This document shows, one piece after another, positions 48,441 through 57,137 of a stretch of DNA of 64,000 nucleotides; position 1 is the stretch's first letter, and the number at the start of each line of letters is the position of its first letter. Below the pieces are notes generated by a model that made no database searches, was not told the DNA's origin, and was given only the letters and a program-made list of their open reading frames with translations. Origin of the DNA: Salinarimonas sp. (GTDB lineage: Bacteria; Pseudomonadota; Alphaproteobacteria; Rhizobiales; Beijerinckiaceae); assembly GCF_040111675.1 (NCBI RefSeq), contig NZ_CP157794.1, forward strand, positions 4,299,501 through 4,363,500. Reading direction: 5' to 3'. The position numbers were made by a program, and so were the translations under genes.

Positions 48441-49760
48441 TCACAGCTTGCCGTCGTCCTCGAAGACCTCGGTCCAGTCCTCGATCAGGAGATCGAGCGC
48501 CTCCTGGGCGGTGCCCTGGTCGGCCACGATGTAGTTGTGCAGCCGCTCCTGCATGGCGAGCAGCAGCTCGGCATAGGTGGGCTCCTGCCAGAAGTCCTGG
48601 ACGCCGGCCATGGCCTCGAGGAAGTCGCCGGCGAAAGGCTGGCTCTCGACGAAGCCGGGGTCGTTCAGCACCGAGTTGTGGGCCGAATAACCGCCGAGCG
48701 CCCACCACTTGGCCTGCACCTCGGGCTGCGCGAACCACGCGATGTATTCGAGCGCGGCGTCCTGCTTCTGGGAGTAGGAGACGACCGAGATGCCCTGGCC
48801 GCCGAGCGTGGAGGCGGCGACGTTCTGCGGCGGGTTCACGAAGAAGTCGATCTTGTCGCCGCCGACGTTCGGGTCGGCGTAGAGGCCGGGGAAGAAGGCG
48901 AACCAGTTCATCGCCATCGCCACCTGGCCGGATTTGAACGCGTCGAGCGACTGCTCCATGTAGGCGTTGGTGTAGCCGGGCGGGGTGCAGCACTCGTAGA
49001 GCTCCTTGTAGAACTCCAGCGCCTCGATCGCCTCCGGCGAGTTCACCGCGCCCACCATGTCGTAGGAGCCCGGCTCGTTCTCGTACTTGAAGCCCCAGGC
49101 GTAGAGCGCGCCGGTCGCGCCCATGGTGATGCCCTCCGAGCCGCGCTCGGTGAAGATCGAGACGCCGTAGACGGTCTGGCCGTCGATCTCGCGGCCCTGG
49201 AAGAACTTCGCGACCTCCATCAGCTCGCGCTGGGTCGTCGGCTCCGCGAGCGGGCGGCCGTACTCGGCCTGGAAGGCCTCCTGCAGCTCGGGACGGGAGA
49301 ACCAGTCCTTGCGGTAGAACCATCCGTTGGCGTCGCCCATGGCGGGGAGCGCGTAGTAGTTCGGCGTGCCCTTGGGCCAGGTCGAGTAGGCGTAGACCGT
49401 CGCGGGCGCGAAATCGTCCATGCTGATGCCCGCTTCCTCGAAGAAGTCGTTCAGCTTGACGTAGTGCCCGTTCTCGGCGCCGCCGCCGATCCACTGGCTG
49501 TCGCCGATGAGCAGGTCGCACAGGCGCCCGCCCGAGTTCAGCTCGTTGAGCATGCGGTCGGCGAAGTTCGGCCACGGCACGAACTCGAACCGCATCGTGT
49601 GACGGGACTGCGCCTCGAACTCCTTGGAGAGCTCGACGAGCGCGTTGGCCGGATCCCAGGCCGCCCAGCACAGGGTCAGCTCCTCGGATTGCGCGGCGTT
49701 GGAGCCGGCCGTCAGCGCGAGGGCGGCGACGGTCGCGGCGAGGTACGTCCTTCTCTTCAT
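48441..49760 (-). CDS. CUT1 ABC transporter substrate-binding protein (family 1)
   Basis: 439 residues. A Sec signal peptide (MKRRTYLAATVAALALTAGSNA) precedes the SBP_bac_1 fold: LTLCWAAWDPANALVELSKEF, LLIGDSQWIGGGAENGHYVKL, YALPAMGDANGWFYRKDWF, SGQVAMAMNWFAFFPGLYADP, GGQGISVVSYSQKQDAALEYI. With two permeases, two ATPases and a small membrane protein it matches GlpSTPQUV-like polyol importers. A palindromic operator lies about 95 bp upstream of its start. Ligand not identifiable; polyol or triose is suggested by the linked kinase. Confidence 0.9.
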   Translation of the reverse strand: MKRRTYLAATVAALALTAGSNAAQSEELTLCWAAWDPANALVELSKEFEAQSRHTMRFEFVPWPNFADRMLNELNSGGRLCDLLIGDSQWIGGGAENGHYVKLNDFFEEAGISMDDFAPATVYAYSTWPKGTPNYYALPAMGDANGWFYRKDWFSRPELQEAFQAEYGRPLAEPTTQRELMEVAKFFQGREIDGQTVYGVSIFTERGSEGITMGATGALYAWGFKYENEPGSYDMVGAVNSPEAIEALEFYKELYECCTPPGYTNAYMEQSLDAFKSGQVAMAMNWFAFFPGLYADPNVGGDKIDFFVNPPQNVAASTLGGQGISVVSYSQKQDAALEYIAWFAQPEVQAKWWALGGYSAHNSVLNDPGFVESQPFAGDFLEAMAGVQDFWQEPTYAELLLAMQERLHNYIVADQGTAQEALDLLIEDWTEVFEDDGKL

Positions 49761-49853
49761 CTCATCCTCCCTGTCATCGGCGGCCCGGCTGGCGGCCGCT
49801 TCCCCTTTTTTCCCGACGTTAGCCGCACAGGCGCGAAGCTGTCCACGACTTTT

Positions 49854-49869
49854 TGAGGTGCGTACCTCA
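49854..49869. promoter_or_regulatory. LacI-type operator upstream of CUT1 operon
   Basis: TGAGGT-GCGT-ACCTCA is a perfect 6-bp palindrome, 94 bp upstream of the binding-protein start and downstream of the LacI gene. Half-site ACCTCA recurs near the LacI start (51006-51017). Position and symmetry fit repression by the adjacent LacI protein. Confidence 0.65.
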
Positions 49870-49934
49870 TTTTGCGTCGCAACACGTTCGCGGAGGGCGC
49901 GAGCGCGTCGCGTCCGCCGCCGCCGCCGCCGCGC

Positions 49935-50966
49935 TCACCCGAACGGCGGCAGGTTCTCGCGCAGAAGGATCTCGATGCGGATCTGTTCCTGGCCGGGGTC
50001 GAGCGGCGTGCCGTCGATCGCCGCGCGCAGCACGCGCAGGGCGCTGCGCGCGACGTGCCCCACGTCCTGGGTGATCACGGCGTCGATCAGGCCCTCCTCC
50101 AGCCCGGCGCGGGTCGCCGGCGTCAGCTCGTGGGCGACGACGGTGAGGCGCCGCGGCCGCTCCAGCGCGCGCAGGGTCCCGACGAGCCCCCGATGGCCGG
50201 CGCCCGGCGCGTACAGCGCCTCGACCCGGGGATGGGCGGCCAGCGCCGCCGGCAGCACCCGCGCCACCGTCTCCGAATCGTCGCGCCCCTCGAGCGAGGG
50301 CAGGACCGTCATGCCGGGGAAGTCGCGCAGCATCACCTCGTCGAAGCCCAGACGCCGCTCCATCTGGTCGCGCGCCATCATCGAGCCGGCGAGCACCATC
50401 ACGGTGGCGTCCGGCTTCGCCGTGAAGCGGCCCACGAGCTGGGCCGCCGTGCGCCCGGCCGCGAGATTGTTGATGCCGACGAAGCGCGCGCGCGCCGAGT
50501 TCGGCTGGTCGGAGACGATGGCGACGACCGGCGTTCCCGCCTCGCGCAGACGGAAGATGGCGTCGCGCGCCTGCGGCGTCTCCGGCGCCATCACCGCGAC
50601 GCCGTCGACGTCGGTCAGGGACGCCATCGCGTGGACCGTCGCCGTGGGGTCGAGAGCGGGGACGGTCGCGATCGCGATCGTCGTCCGGTCGTAGGCGGCG
50701 AGCGCGCCGGCGCTCTCGATCGCGCCGCGAAGCGCTCGCATGAACGCGGTCTCGCTGTCCGGGAGCACGAACGCCAGCCGGTAGCTGCGCCGCCGGGCGA
50801 GGTTCGCCGCGCCCACGTCCCGGACGTAGCCGAGCCGGGCGATGGCCTCGTTGACCCGCACGATCGTCTTCTCGCGCACGCCGGGCCGGGCGTTGAGGAC
50901 GCGATCGACGGTCGCGAGGCTCACGCCCGCTTCCCTTGCGATGTCGTTGACGGTCGGACGCGACAC
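49935..50966 (-). CDS. LacI-family transcriptional regulator
   Basis: 343 residues from GTG 50966. The N-terminal LacI helix-turn-helix and hinge are clear (TVNDIAREAGVSLATVDRVLNA, then VREKTIVRVNEAIARLGYVRD). A sugar-binding periplasmic-like domain follows (YRLAFVLPDSETAFMRAL, VDGVAVMAPETPQARDAI, FVGINNLAAGRTAAQLVGRF). The ATVDRVLN recognition helix is of the AraC/LacI group for RbsR-like effectors. It lies directly before the transporter operon on the same strand and probably represses it in the absence of substrate. Confidence 0.92.
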   Translation of the reverse strand: MSRPTVNDIAREAGVSLATVDRVLNARPGVREKTIVRVNEAIARLGYVRDVGAANLARRRSYRLAFVLPDSETAFMRALRGAIESAGALAAYDRTTIAIATVPALDPTATVHAMASLTDVDGVAVMAPETPQARDAIFRLREAGTPVVAIVSDQPNSARARFVGINNLAAGRTAAQLVGRFTAKPDATVMVLAGSMMARDQMERRLGFDEVMLRDFPGMTVLPSLEGRDDSETVARVLPAALAAHPRVEALYAPGAGHRGLVGTLRALERPRRLTVVAHELTPATRAGLEEGLIDAVITQDVGHVARSALRVLRAAIDGTPLDPGQEQIRIEILLRENLPPFG

Positions 50967-51005
50967 AGGACCCTCCCGCTGGGCGGGCGACTATCCGCCC
51001 TGCGG

Positions 51006-51017
51006 TGAGGTACGTCA
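51006..51017. promoter_or_regulatory. Possible LacI autoregulatory half-palindrome
   Basis: TGAGGTACGTCA, 40 bp before the LacI start, shares TGAGGT with the operator at 49854-49869 and is near-palindromic (TGA-GTAC-TCA with one mismatch pair). It could mediate autoregulation. The rest of the 50967-51236 gap shows nothing else. Confidence 0.45.
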
Positions 51018-51236
51018 ATCAGGCGCGTGCGCCGCCCTCCCGCGCAGGGTGGGCGAGCGAGCGCGCGGGCGACGCCGCGCTCGGCGAGCCCGCGCAGGCG
51101 GCCGATGGCGGGGCGTGAACGCGCAGCTCGTCCGCCTGGCGATCGAACCGGCCATCGTCGCCGACGCCGCGCGGGCCTGGGACGGCGCCGGCGAGCGTGC
51201 GCTCGCGGCCCTTCAGGCCGCGGAGGCGTGAGGCGC

Positions 51237-51518
51237 TCAGGTCGCGGACGTGCGGGCCTTGCTCTTGCGCCTGGGCGCCGCATCGGCGCCGCCCGGCTTC
51301 TCGGCGGCCGGCTTCTCGGCGGCCGGCTTGGCGCGGCGGGCCGGCTTCTTCGCCGGCGCGGCGGGCGCGACCTCGACATCGAGGGCGCGCGTCAGCTCGG
51401 CATGGATCTCGCCCTCGGCGGCGTACCAATGCCCCTCGGCGTCGCCGGCGCGACCGTCCCGTTCCCAGAGTTCGTACGCGCGGACGCGGATCTTGTCCTC
51501 GAGCTCGTGCATGTTCAT
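51237..51518 (-). CDS. DUF2934-domain protein
   Basis: 93 residues. The first half (IRVRAYELWERDGRAGDAEGHWYAAEGEI) is the DUF2934 motif found in many rhizobial genomes. The second half is a Lys/Ala/Pro-rich basic tail with repeated PAAEKPAAEKP units, suggesting a disordered, possibly nucleic-acid-binding end. Function unknown. It stands alone on the minus strand. Confidence 0.8.
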   Translation of the reverse strand: MNMHELEDKIRVRAYELWERDGRAGDAEGHWYAAEGEIHAELTRALDVEVAPAAPAKKPARRAKPAAEKPAAEKPGGADAAPRRKSKARTSAT

Positions 51519-51597
51519 GGCCTCCGAATCAGCATCCGAAGGCCTAGCATGAAGAGCCGTCTCGTATCAGCAGTATTTTGACCGCCGTGACGGCACC

Positions 51598-51657
51598 GAG
51601 CCGGCCGGTGTTGCAGAAAAGCGTCGGCGTTTACTGCCGAGCTTACCCGACCGGCTC
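51598..51657 (-). terminator. Weak structured region after the XRE gene
   Basis: GAGCCGG (51598-51604) pairs with CCGGCTC (51651-51657). Inside, TCGGC and GCCGA form a small hairpin followed on the minus strand by CGCTTTT. Located just after the XRE stop, it may act as a terminator, though the T-run is short. Confidence 0.35.
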
Positions 51658-51663
51658 GTTTCC

Positions 51664-52041
51664 TCAGTAGCTGCGCTCTGCGACGACGATCGCCTTGACG
51701 GCATCGAGCGCCGCCTTGCGCAGGGTCGGGCTGTTCAGCCGCGCGAACTCCGCCGCGAGCGTCATCGCCATCTCGTCGAGGAGCGGCACCGCCTCCGTCT
51801 CCGTCTCGGCGAGCAGGGCCGACGGCGTGACCTCGAGAAACTTCGCGATCTGGACCAGGCGGGATGCGGCGACGCGATCGGTGCCGTTCTCGTACTTCTG
51901 CACCTGCTGGTACGTCACCCCGATCGCCTGGCCGAGCTCGGTCTGTGAAAGCTTCGACTTCTTGCGAGCGAGCCTGATCCGCTGCCCGATGAGCTGATCG
52001 ATCCCGGTCGCGGCGCGGGGTTCCGACTTGACTGCATCCAT
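51664..52041 (-). CDS. XRE-family transcriptional regulator
   Basis: 125 residues. A Cro/C1-type helix-turn-helix occupies 18-75 (IGQRIRLARKKSKLSQTELG, then GVTYQQVQKYENGTDRVAASRL and FLEVTPSALLAE). A short acidic linker and a helical C-terminus (MTLAAEFARLNSPTLRKAALDAVKAI) follow, as in small rhizobial regulators of this type. It stands alone; the target is unknown. Confidence 0.9.
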   Translation of the reverse strand: MDAVKSEPRAATGIDQLIGQRIRLARKKSKLSQTELGQAIGVTYQQVQKYENGTDRVAASRLVQIAKFLEVTPSALLAETETEAVPLLDEMAMTLAAEFARLNSPTLRKAALDAVKAIVVAERSY

Positions 52042-52175
52042 ACTCTTTCTCCGACCCGCATTTCCATTGCGGAAACCGGAGCATACACAGGGGGCAGCTG
52101 GGGAAAAGGACGCAAAAACTCGGCGTGCGCCCGCTCCACGCGCATGCACGTCCGGCGCCGGACGATCGGCAGTCG

Positions 52176-53090
52176 TTAAGCGGAGCATCCGAGGTTCTCC
52201 GCCCGCACCTCCCGGATCACCTCCGCGAAGGCTTCGGCGAGGGCGCGCGAGCCGGCCCGGGCGGGGTAGACCACGAGGAAGCGGTGCGCGATGCCGATGT
52301 CGACGGGGCGGATGACGACGTCCGTCCGGGTCATCGCGTCGGCGAACCAGTCCGGGGTGAGCGCGACGCCGAAGCCCGCCGCCGCGAAGCCCACCGCCGA
52401 CGCCACCGACTGCGTCTCGACCGCGACGCGCACGGGCAGGCGCCGGCGGCGAAAGGCGACGTCGATCTCGTCCCGCCAGGGCCGGCCGCGGCCGATCATG
52501 ATCAGCGGCTCGCCGGCGAGGTCGTCGAGCCGCAGGACCGGCCGCGCGGCCAGCGGCGAGCCCGCGGCCGCCACCGCGACGAGCCCGCTCTCGCCGATCT
52601 CGACCGCCTCGACGCCCGGCGCCAGCAGCGGCGCCTTGGCGATGCCGAGATCGACCTCGCGCGCCGCGACCATGCCGACGATGCTCTCGTAGCGCCCGAG
52701 CCGCACGTCGAAGCGCAGGCGCTCGCGCCCCGCCGCGAGCCGCTGGAGCGCCCGCGGCAGGAGCCCGCCGGCAGTCGAATGCGGGGCGGCCACCCGCAGC
52801 AACCCGCGCTCCAGCCCGCGGATGTCGCGCGCGAGATTGACCACGCGCTCCAGCCCGTCGAAGGCGTGGCTCGCCTCCTCGTAGAGGACGAGCGCGCTTT
52901 CCGTGGGGGACATCCGCCCGTTGGCGCGCGCGAACAGCACGAGACCGAGCTCCTCCTCCAGCCGGGCGATCTGCTGGCTCACCGCCGGCTGCGACAGCGA
53001 CAGCCTGGCCGCCGCCTGCGTCGCGCCGCCGGCCTCGATCACGGCGCAGAAGATCTCGAGGCGGCGCAGGATCGCAGGCGTCATCGGCAT
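52176..53090 (-). CDS. LysR-family transcriptional regulator
   Basis: 304 residues. N-terminal winged helix (LRRLEIFCAVIEAGGATQAA, then LSLSQPAVSQQIARLEEELG) and a type 2 periplasmic-like effector domain (LLRVAAPHSTAGGLLPRALQRL, VDLGIAKAPL, GFGVALTPDWFADA). Starts at 53084 (MTPAIL), 53090 and 53099 are possible; the palindrome at 53088-53104 would cover the latter two. It is divergent from the dipeptide-type ABC operon and is its likely regulator. Confidence 0.9.
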   Translation of the reverse strand: MPMTPAILRRLEIFCAVIEAGGATQAAARLSLSQPAVSQQIARLEEELGLVLFARANGRMSPTESALVLYEEASHAFDGLERVVNLARDIRGLERGLLRVAAPHSTAGGLLPRALQRLAAGRERLRFDVRLGRYESIVGMVAAREVDLGIAKAPLLAPGVEAVEIGESGLVAVAAAGSPLAARPVLRLDDLAGEPLIMIGRGRPWRDEIDVAFRRRRLPVRVAVETQSVASAVGFAAAGFGVALTPDWFADAMTRTDVVIRPVDIGIAHRFLVVYPARAGSRALAEAFAEVIREVRAENLGCSA

Positions 53091-53104
53091 AAGTCCCACT
53101 TATG
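53088..53104. promoter_or_regulatory. LysR-box palindrome overlapping the regulator start
   Basis: CATAAGT-CCC-ACTTATG is a perfect 7-bp inverted repeat with the T-N11-A layout of LysR boxes. It lies at the LysR start and about 110 bp before the permease ATG at 53213, so one dimer or tetramer could both repress lysR and control the operon. Confidence 0.65.
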
Positions 53105-53212
53105 GCTCGAGACCATCAGACAATAAGATTGCGCGTGTGGGAAGGCTGCCGCACAGATTTTTCGGAAACGACGCGAAAACGCGCGGCAGGCAGGCGGGGA
53201 GCGAGCCGGTCC

Positions 53213-54186
53213 ATGGTCCTGTTCATCGTCAGGCGGGCGCTGCAGGCGGGGCTCGTGCTCCTCGCGGTGTCGCTCGTCGTCTTCATCGGCCTCTACGCCG
53301 TAGGCGACCCGGCCGACATCCTGCTGCCGGACGACGCCACCGCCGCGGAGCGCGAGGCGGCGATCGTCGCGCTCGGGCTCGACCGGCCGATCTGGACGCA
53401 ATACGGCATCTTCCTCGTCAACGCGCTCCAGGGCGACCTCGGCACCTCCTTCGTCTACAACGTCCCGTCCATCTCGCTGATCGTCCAGCGCATGCCGGCG
53501 ACGCTGGAGCTCGCGCTGTGCGCCATGCTCATCGCGCTCGTCGTCGGCGTGCCGCTCGGCCTCTATGCCGGCCTCAGGCCCGGATCGCGCGCCGATTCGG
53601 CGATCGTCACGGGCTCGATTCTCGGCTTCTCCCTGCCGAACTTCTGGCAGGGGCTGATGCTGATCCTGATCTTCTCGATCTTCCTCGGCTGGCTGCCGTC
53701 GAGCGGGCGCGGCGAGACGGGCACGATCCTCGGCATCGAGACGAGCCTCGCCACCTGGGACGGGATCCGGCACCTGATCCTGCCCGCGACCAATCTCGCC
53801 CTGTTCAAGGTCGCGCTGATGATCCGGCTAACCCGCGCCCAGGTGCGCGAGACGATGCCGCTCGACTTCGTCAAGTTCGCCCGCGCCAAGGGGCTCGGCG
53901 AGAGGCGCATCGTCGGACTCCACGTCGGCAAGACCGTCGCGGCGCCGATCGTCACGGTGCTCGGCATGGAGCTCGGCTCGGTCATCGCCTTCGCGGTGAT
54001 CACGAATCGATCTTCGCCTGGCCGGGCATGGGCAAGCTCATCATCGATTCGATCAACGATCTCGACCGCCCCGTCGTCGCCGCCTACCTGCTCGTCGTCA
54101 CCTTCCTGTTCATCGTCATCAACCTCGTCGTCGACGTGCTCTATTCCGTGCTCGATCCGCGGGTGCGGCTGGGGAGGCGCGCGTGA
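53213..54186 (+). pseudogene. Dipeptide-type ABC permease 1 (DppB-like), disrupted by a 1-nt deletion
   Basis: The frame starting MVLFIVRRALQAGLVLLAVSL encodes a DppB-type permease with the coupling loop FVKFARAKGLGERRIVGLHVGK. At about 54004 the frame changes. The expected ITESIFAWPGMGKLI continues in the next frame to the stop at 54186, while the original frame runs on into nonsense (NRSSPGRAW). Restoring one base (a G after ACG) would give a 324-residue intact protein. Either the operon lost its first permease recently, or this is a sequence error; the downstream genes look intact. Confidence 0.85.
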
Positions 54187-55112
54187 CGGCGCCGACCCCG
54201 CAGAAGGCGGCCGCGGGCGTCGAGCCGGCGCCGAAGACCGCCCCCTCGCCGCTCGGCGCGGCGTGGCGGGACTTCGCCGAGAGCCGCGGCGCCGTGGTCG
54301 CGCTCGGCGTGTGCGCGCTCTTCCTCGTGGCCGCGATCGTCGGTCCGTGGATCGCGCCGCAGGACCCCTACGACCTGCGCGCCATCAGCTTCCTCGATTC
54401 GCGCCTGCCGCCCTTGTCGGTGACGCCGGAGGGCACGCTCTACCTCCTCGGCACCGACGGCCAGGGTCGCGACATGCTCTCGGCCATGCTCTACGGGCTG
54501 CGCACGAGCCTGTTCGTCGGCGTCTTCTCGGGCGCGCTCGCGATCGTGGTGGGCGTCTCGCTCGGCCTCGTCGCGGCCTATGCGGGAGGCGTCGTCGACG
54601 CGGCGATCATGCGCCTCGTCGACTTCATGCTCGGCTTCCCGACCATCCTCGTCGCGCTGATGATCCTCGCCATCCTGGGCCAGGGCGTCGAGAAGGTGAT
54701 CTTCGCGCTCGTGCTGGTGCAATGGGCCTATTTCGCCCGCGCGGTGCGCGCGACCGCCCTCTCCGAGCGGGCGAAGGAATACGTCGAGGCGGCGCGCTCG
54801 CTGGGGCTCTCGCACGCGCGCATCGTCTTCGGCCACCTCGCGCCCAACTGCTTGCCGCCGATCATCGTGATCGCGACCATGCAGGTGGCGAGCGCCATCT
54901 CGGCGGAGGCCACGCTCTCCTTCCTCGGCCTCGGCCTGCCGATCACCGAGCCCTCGCTCGGCCTGCTGATCTCCAACGGCTTCGACGTCATGCTGGCCGG
55001 GCTCTACTGGATCAGCGTCTTCCCCGGCCTGCTGCTGCTCGCCCTCGTCTTCGCCATCAACGTCGTCGGCGACCGGCTGCGCGACGTGCTCGACCCGAGG
55101 GCGGCGCGATGA
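54183..55112 (+). CDS. Dipeptide-type ABC permease 2 (DppC-like)
   Basis: 309 residues from GTG 54183, overlapping the preceding stop. Six membrane segments; LLGTDGQGRDMLSAMLYGLRTSL is the DppC signature, and EYVEAARSLGLSHARIVFGHLAPN the EAA loop. The N-terminal 30 residues are Pro/Ala-rich and cytoplasmic. It needs the DppB partner, which is frameshifted here. Confidence 0.92.
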   Translation: MTAPTPQKAAAGVEPAPKTAPSPLGAAWRDFAESRGAVVALGVCALFLVAAIVGPWIAPQDPYDLRAISFLDSRLPPLSVTPEGTLYLLGTDGQGRDMLSAMLYGLRTSLFVGVFSGALAIVVGVSLGLVAAYAGGVVDAAIMRLVDFMLGFPTILVALMILAILGQGVEKVIFALVLVQWAYFARAVRATALSERAKEYVEAARSLGLSHARIVFGHLAPNCLPPIIVIATMQVASAISAEATLSFLGLGLPITEPSLGLLISNGFDVMLAGLYWISVFPGLLLLALVFAINVVGDRLRDVLDPRAAR

Positions 55113-56086
55113 CGGCGCTCCTCGAGATCACGGGCCTGCGGACCCATTTCCTCACCCGCGCGGGCGTGGTGCGCGCGGTGGACGGGCTCGACCTCTCGGT
55201 GAGCCCCGGGGAGATCGTGGGCATCGTCGGGGAGAGCGGCTCGGGCAAGTCGGTCGCGAGCTTCTCGGTGCTCGGCCTCGTCGATCCGCCCGGACGCATC
55301 GTCGAGGGCTCGATCCGCTTTCGCGGGGAGGAGCTCGTCGGCGCCGATCCGGCGCGCCTGCGCCGGATCAGGGGGCGGGAGATCGCCATGATCTTCCAGG
55401 ACCCGCTGATGACGCTCACCCCCGTCCTGCGCATCGAGACGCAGATGGTGGAGGCGATCCGCGCGCACGAGCGGGTCTCGGCCAAGGCCGCCCGGGCGCG
55501 GGCGATCGAAGCGCTGGCGCGCGTCGGCATCCCGGCGCCGGCCGAGCGCATCCGCGCCTATCCGCACCAGTTCTCCGGGGGCATGCGCCAGCGGGTGGCG
55601 ATCGCCATCGCCCTCCTGCACGGCCCGGCGCTGATCCTCGCCGACGAGCCGACGACGGCGCTCGACGTCACCATCCAGGGCCAGATTCTCTACGAGATGC
55701 AGCGCCTCGTCGCCGAGACCGGCGCGGCGCTGGTCTGGGTGAGCCACGATCTCGCCGTGGTGGAGAGCCTCGCCGACCGGGTCTGCGTCATGTATGCGGG
55801 CAGCATCGTCGAGGAGGGGCCGGCGGCGCAGGTCGTCGCCGCGCCGGCGCATCCCTACACGCGCGGGCTCCTCGATTCGATCCCGAACCGGGCGCTCGCG
55901 GGCTCGCGCCTGCGGCAGATCCCGGGCATGACGCCCTCGCTCCTCGACCTGCCGCCGGGCTGCCCGTTCGCGCCGCGCTGCCCGGTCGCGACCGCCGCCT
56001 GCGCCGCCGAGCCGCCGATCGTCCCCGTCGCGCCAGCGCGCACGGCGCGCTGCCATGCGCCCCTTCTGCGGGAGGAGGCTGCATGA
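55109..56086 (+). CDS. Dipeptide-type ABC ATPase 1 (DppD-like)
   Basis: 325 residues. Walker [16 protein letters not shown], signature [16 protein letters not shown], Walker [21 protein letters not shown] and His-loop VSHDLAVVE. The C-terminal Cys-rich oligopeptide-transporter extension ([14 protein letters not shown] and a later Cys) is of the type that binds an iron-sulfur cluster in DppD/OppD. It overlaps both neighbours by 4 bp. Confidence 0.93.
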   Translation: MTALLEITGLRTHFLTRAGVVRAVDGLDLSVSPGEIVGIVGESGSGKSVASFSVLGLVDPPGRIVEGSIRFRGEELVGADPARLRRIRGREIAMIFQDPLMTLTPVLRIETQMVEAIRAHERVSAKAARARAIEALARVGIPAPAERIRAYPHQFSGGMRQRVAIAIALLHGPALILADEPTTALDVTIQGQILYEMQRLVAETGAALVWVSHDLAVVESLADRVCVMYAGSIVEEGPAAQVVAAPAHPYTRGLLDSIPNRALAGSRLRQIPGMTPSLLDLPPGCPFAPRCPVATAACAAEPPIVPVAPARTARCHAPLLREEAA

Positions 56087-57126
56087 GCGCGCTCGCGACC
56101 TCGCCCGCCCCCGCGACACTCGCGGACGCGCGGACCCCGCATCTCGAGGTGCGCGGCGTCACCAAGCATTTCGTGCGGACGCCGGACATCGTCGAGCGGG
56201 CGGCGATCGCGCTCGGTCTCCTGCCGCCGCCGCCGGTGCTGCGGGCGGTCGACGGCGTCTCCTTCGCGGTCGCGCGCGGCGAGGCGCTCGGGCTCGTCGG
56301 CGAATCCGGCTGCGGCAAGTCCACGCTCGGGCGCATCCTCGCCGGCGTCCACGCCAAGACCGGCGGCGACTTCCTGTTCGAGGGCGTGGAGGAGGCGGGC
56401 TGGGACGCGGCCCGGGCGAAACGCGCGCGGCTCGAGGTCCAGATGATCTTCCAGGACCCGATGTCGTCGCTCAACCCGAGGAAGCGCGTCGGCGCGGCCA
56501 TCGGCGAGGCGCCCCTCGCCCACGGCCTCGTGTCGCGCGGCGCGCGCGACGACCTCGTGGCGGGGCTGATGCGCGAGGTCGGGCTCGACCCGAGCTACAT
56601 GCGCCGCTACCCGCACCAGTTCTCCGGCGGCCAGCGCCAGCGCATCGGCATCGCCCGCGCGCTCGCGGTCTCCCCCGCCGCGCTCGTCTGCGACGAGGCG
56701 GTGGCGGCGCTCGACGTCTCGATCCAGGCGCAGATCCTCAACCTGTTCATGGACCTGCGCGAGCGGCGGGGCCTCACCTACCTGTTCATCTCGCACGACC
56801 TGGGCGTCGTCGAGCACCTGACCGACCGCGTCGCGATCATGTATCTGGGCCGCATCGTCGAGATCGGCCCGACGCCCGAGATCTTCGCCGCGCCCGCGCA
56901 TCCCTACACCCGCGCGCTCCTCGCCGAGGCGCCGCGGGTGGGGCAGGGCCGGCGCGTCTACGCGCCGCTGACGGGGGAGATCCCCTCCCCGCTCGCGCCG
57001 CCGCAGGGCTGCGCCTTCCACACGCGCTGCCCCCGCGCCTTCGCCCGCTGCCGGGAGGAGACGCCTGCGCTCATCGACGTCGCGCCCGGGCGCGCCGCCG
57101 CGTGCCACCTCGACCAACAAGCATGA
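56083..57126 (+). CDS. Dipeptide-type ABC ATPase 2 (DppF-like)
   Basis: 347 residues. Walker [17 protein letters not shown], signature [17 protein letters not shown], Walker [20 protein letters not shown], His-loop [11 protein letters not shown]. Walker B has DEAVAALD instead of DEPxSALD, a common OppF variation. The C-terminal Cys motif ([14 protein letters not shown]) is present. It forms a heterodimer with the DppD-like protein. Confidence 0.92.
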   Translation: MSALATSPAPATLADARTPHLEVRGVTKHFVRTPDIVERAAIALGLLPPPPVLRAVDGVSFAVARGEALGLVGESGCGKSTLGRILAGVHAKTGGDFLFEGVEEAGWDAARAKRARLEVQMIFQDPMSSLNPRKRVGAAIGEAPLAHGLVSRGARDDLVAGLMREVGLDPSYMRRYPHQFSGGQRQRIGIARALAVSPAALVCDEAVAALDVSIQAQILNLFMDLRERRGLTYLFISHDLGVVEHLTDRVAIMYLGRIVEIGPTPEIFAAPAHPYTRALLAEAPRVGQGRRVYAPLTGEIPSPLAPPQGCAFHTRCPRAFARCREETPALIDVAPGRAAACHLDQQA

Positions 57127-57137
57127 CGGAGGAACGG

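Noticed and set aside
51115-51231. Possible 38-aa plus-strand ORF (GTG start) ending just before the DUF2934 gene
   Set aside because: No recognisable motif, no good ribosome-binding site, GTG start only, and Ala-rich composition expected by chance in such GC-rich DNA.
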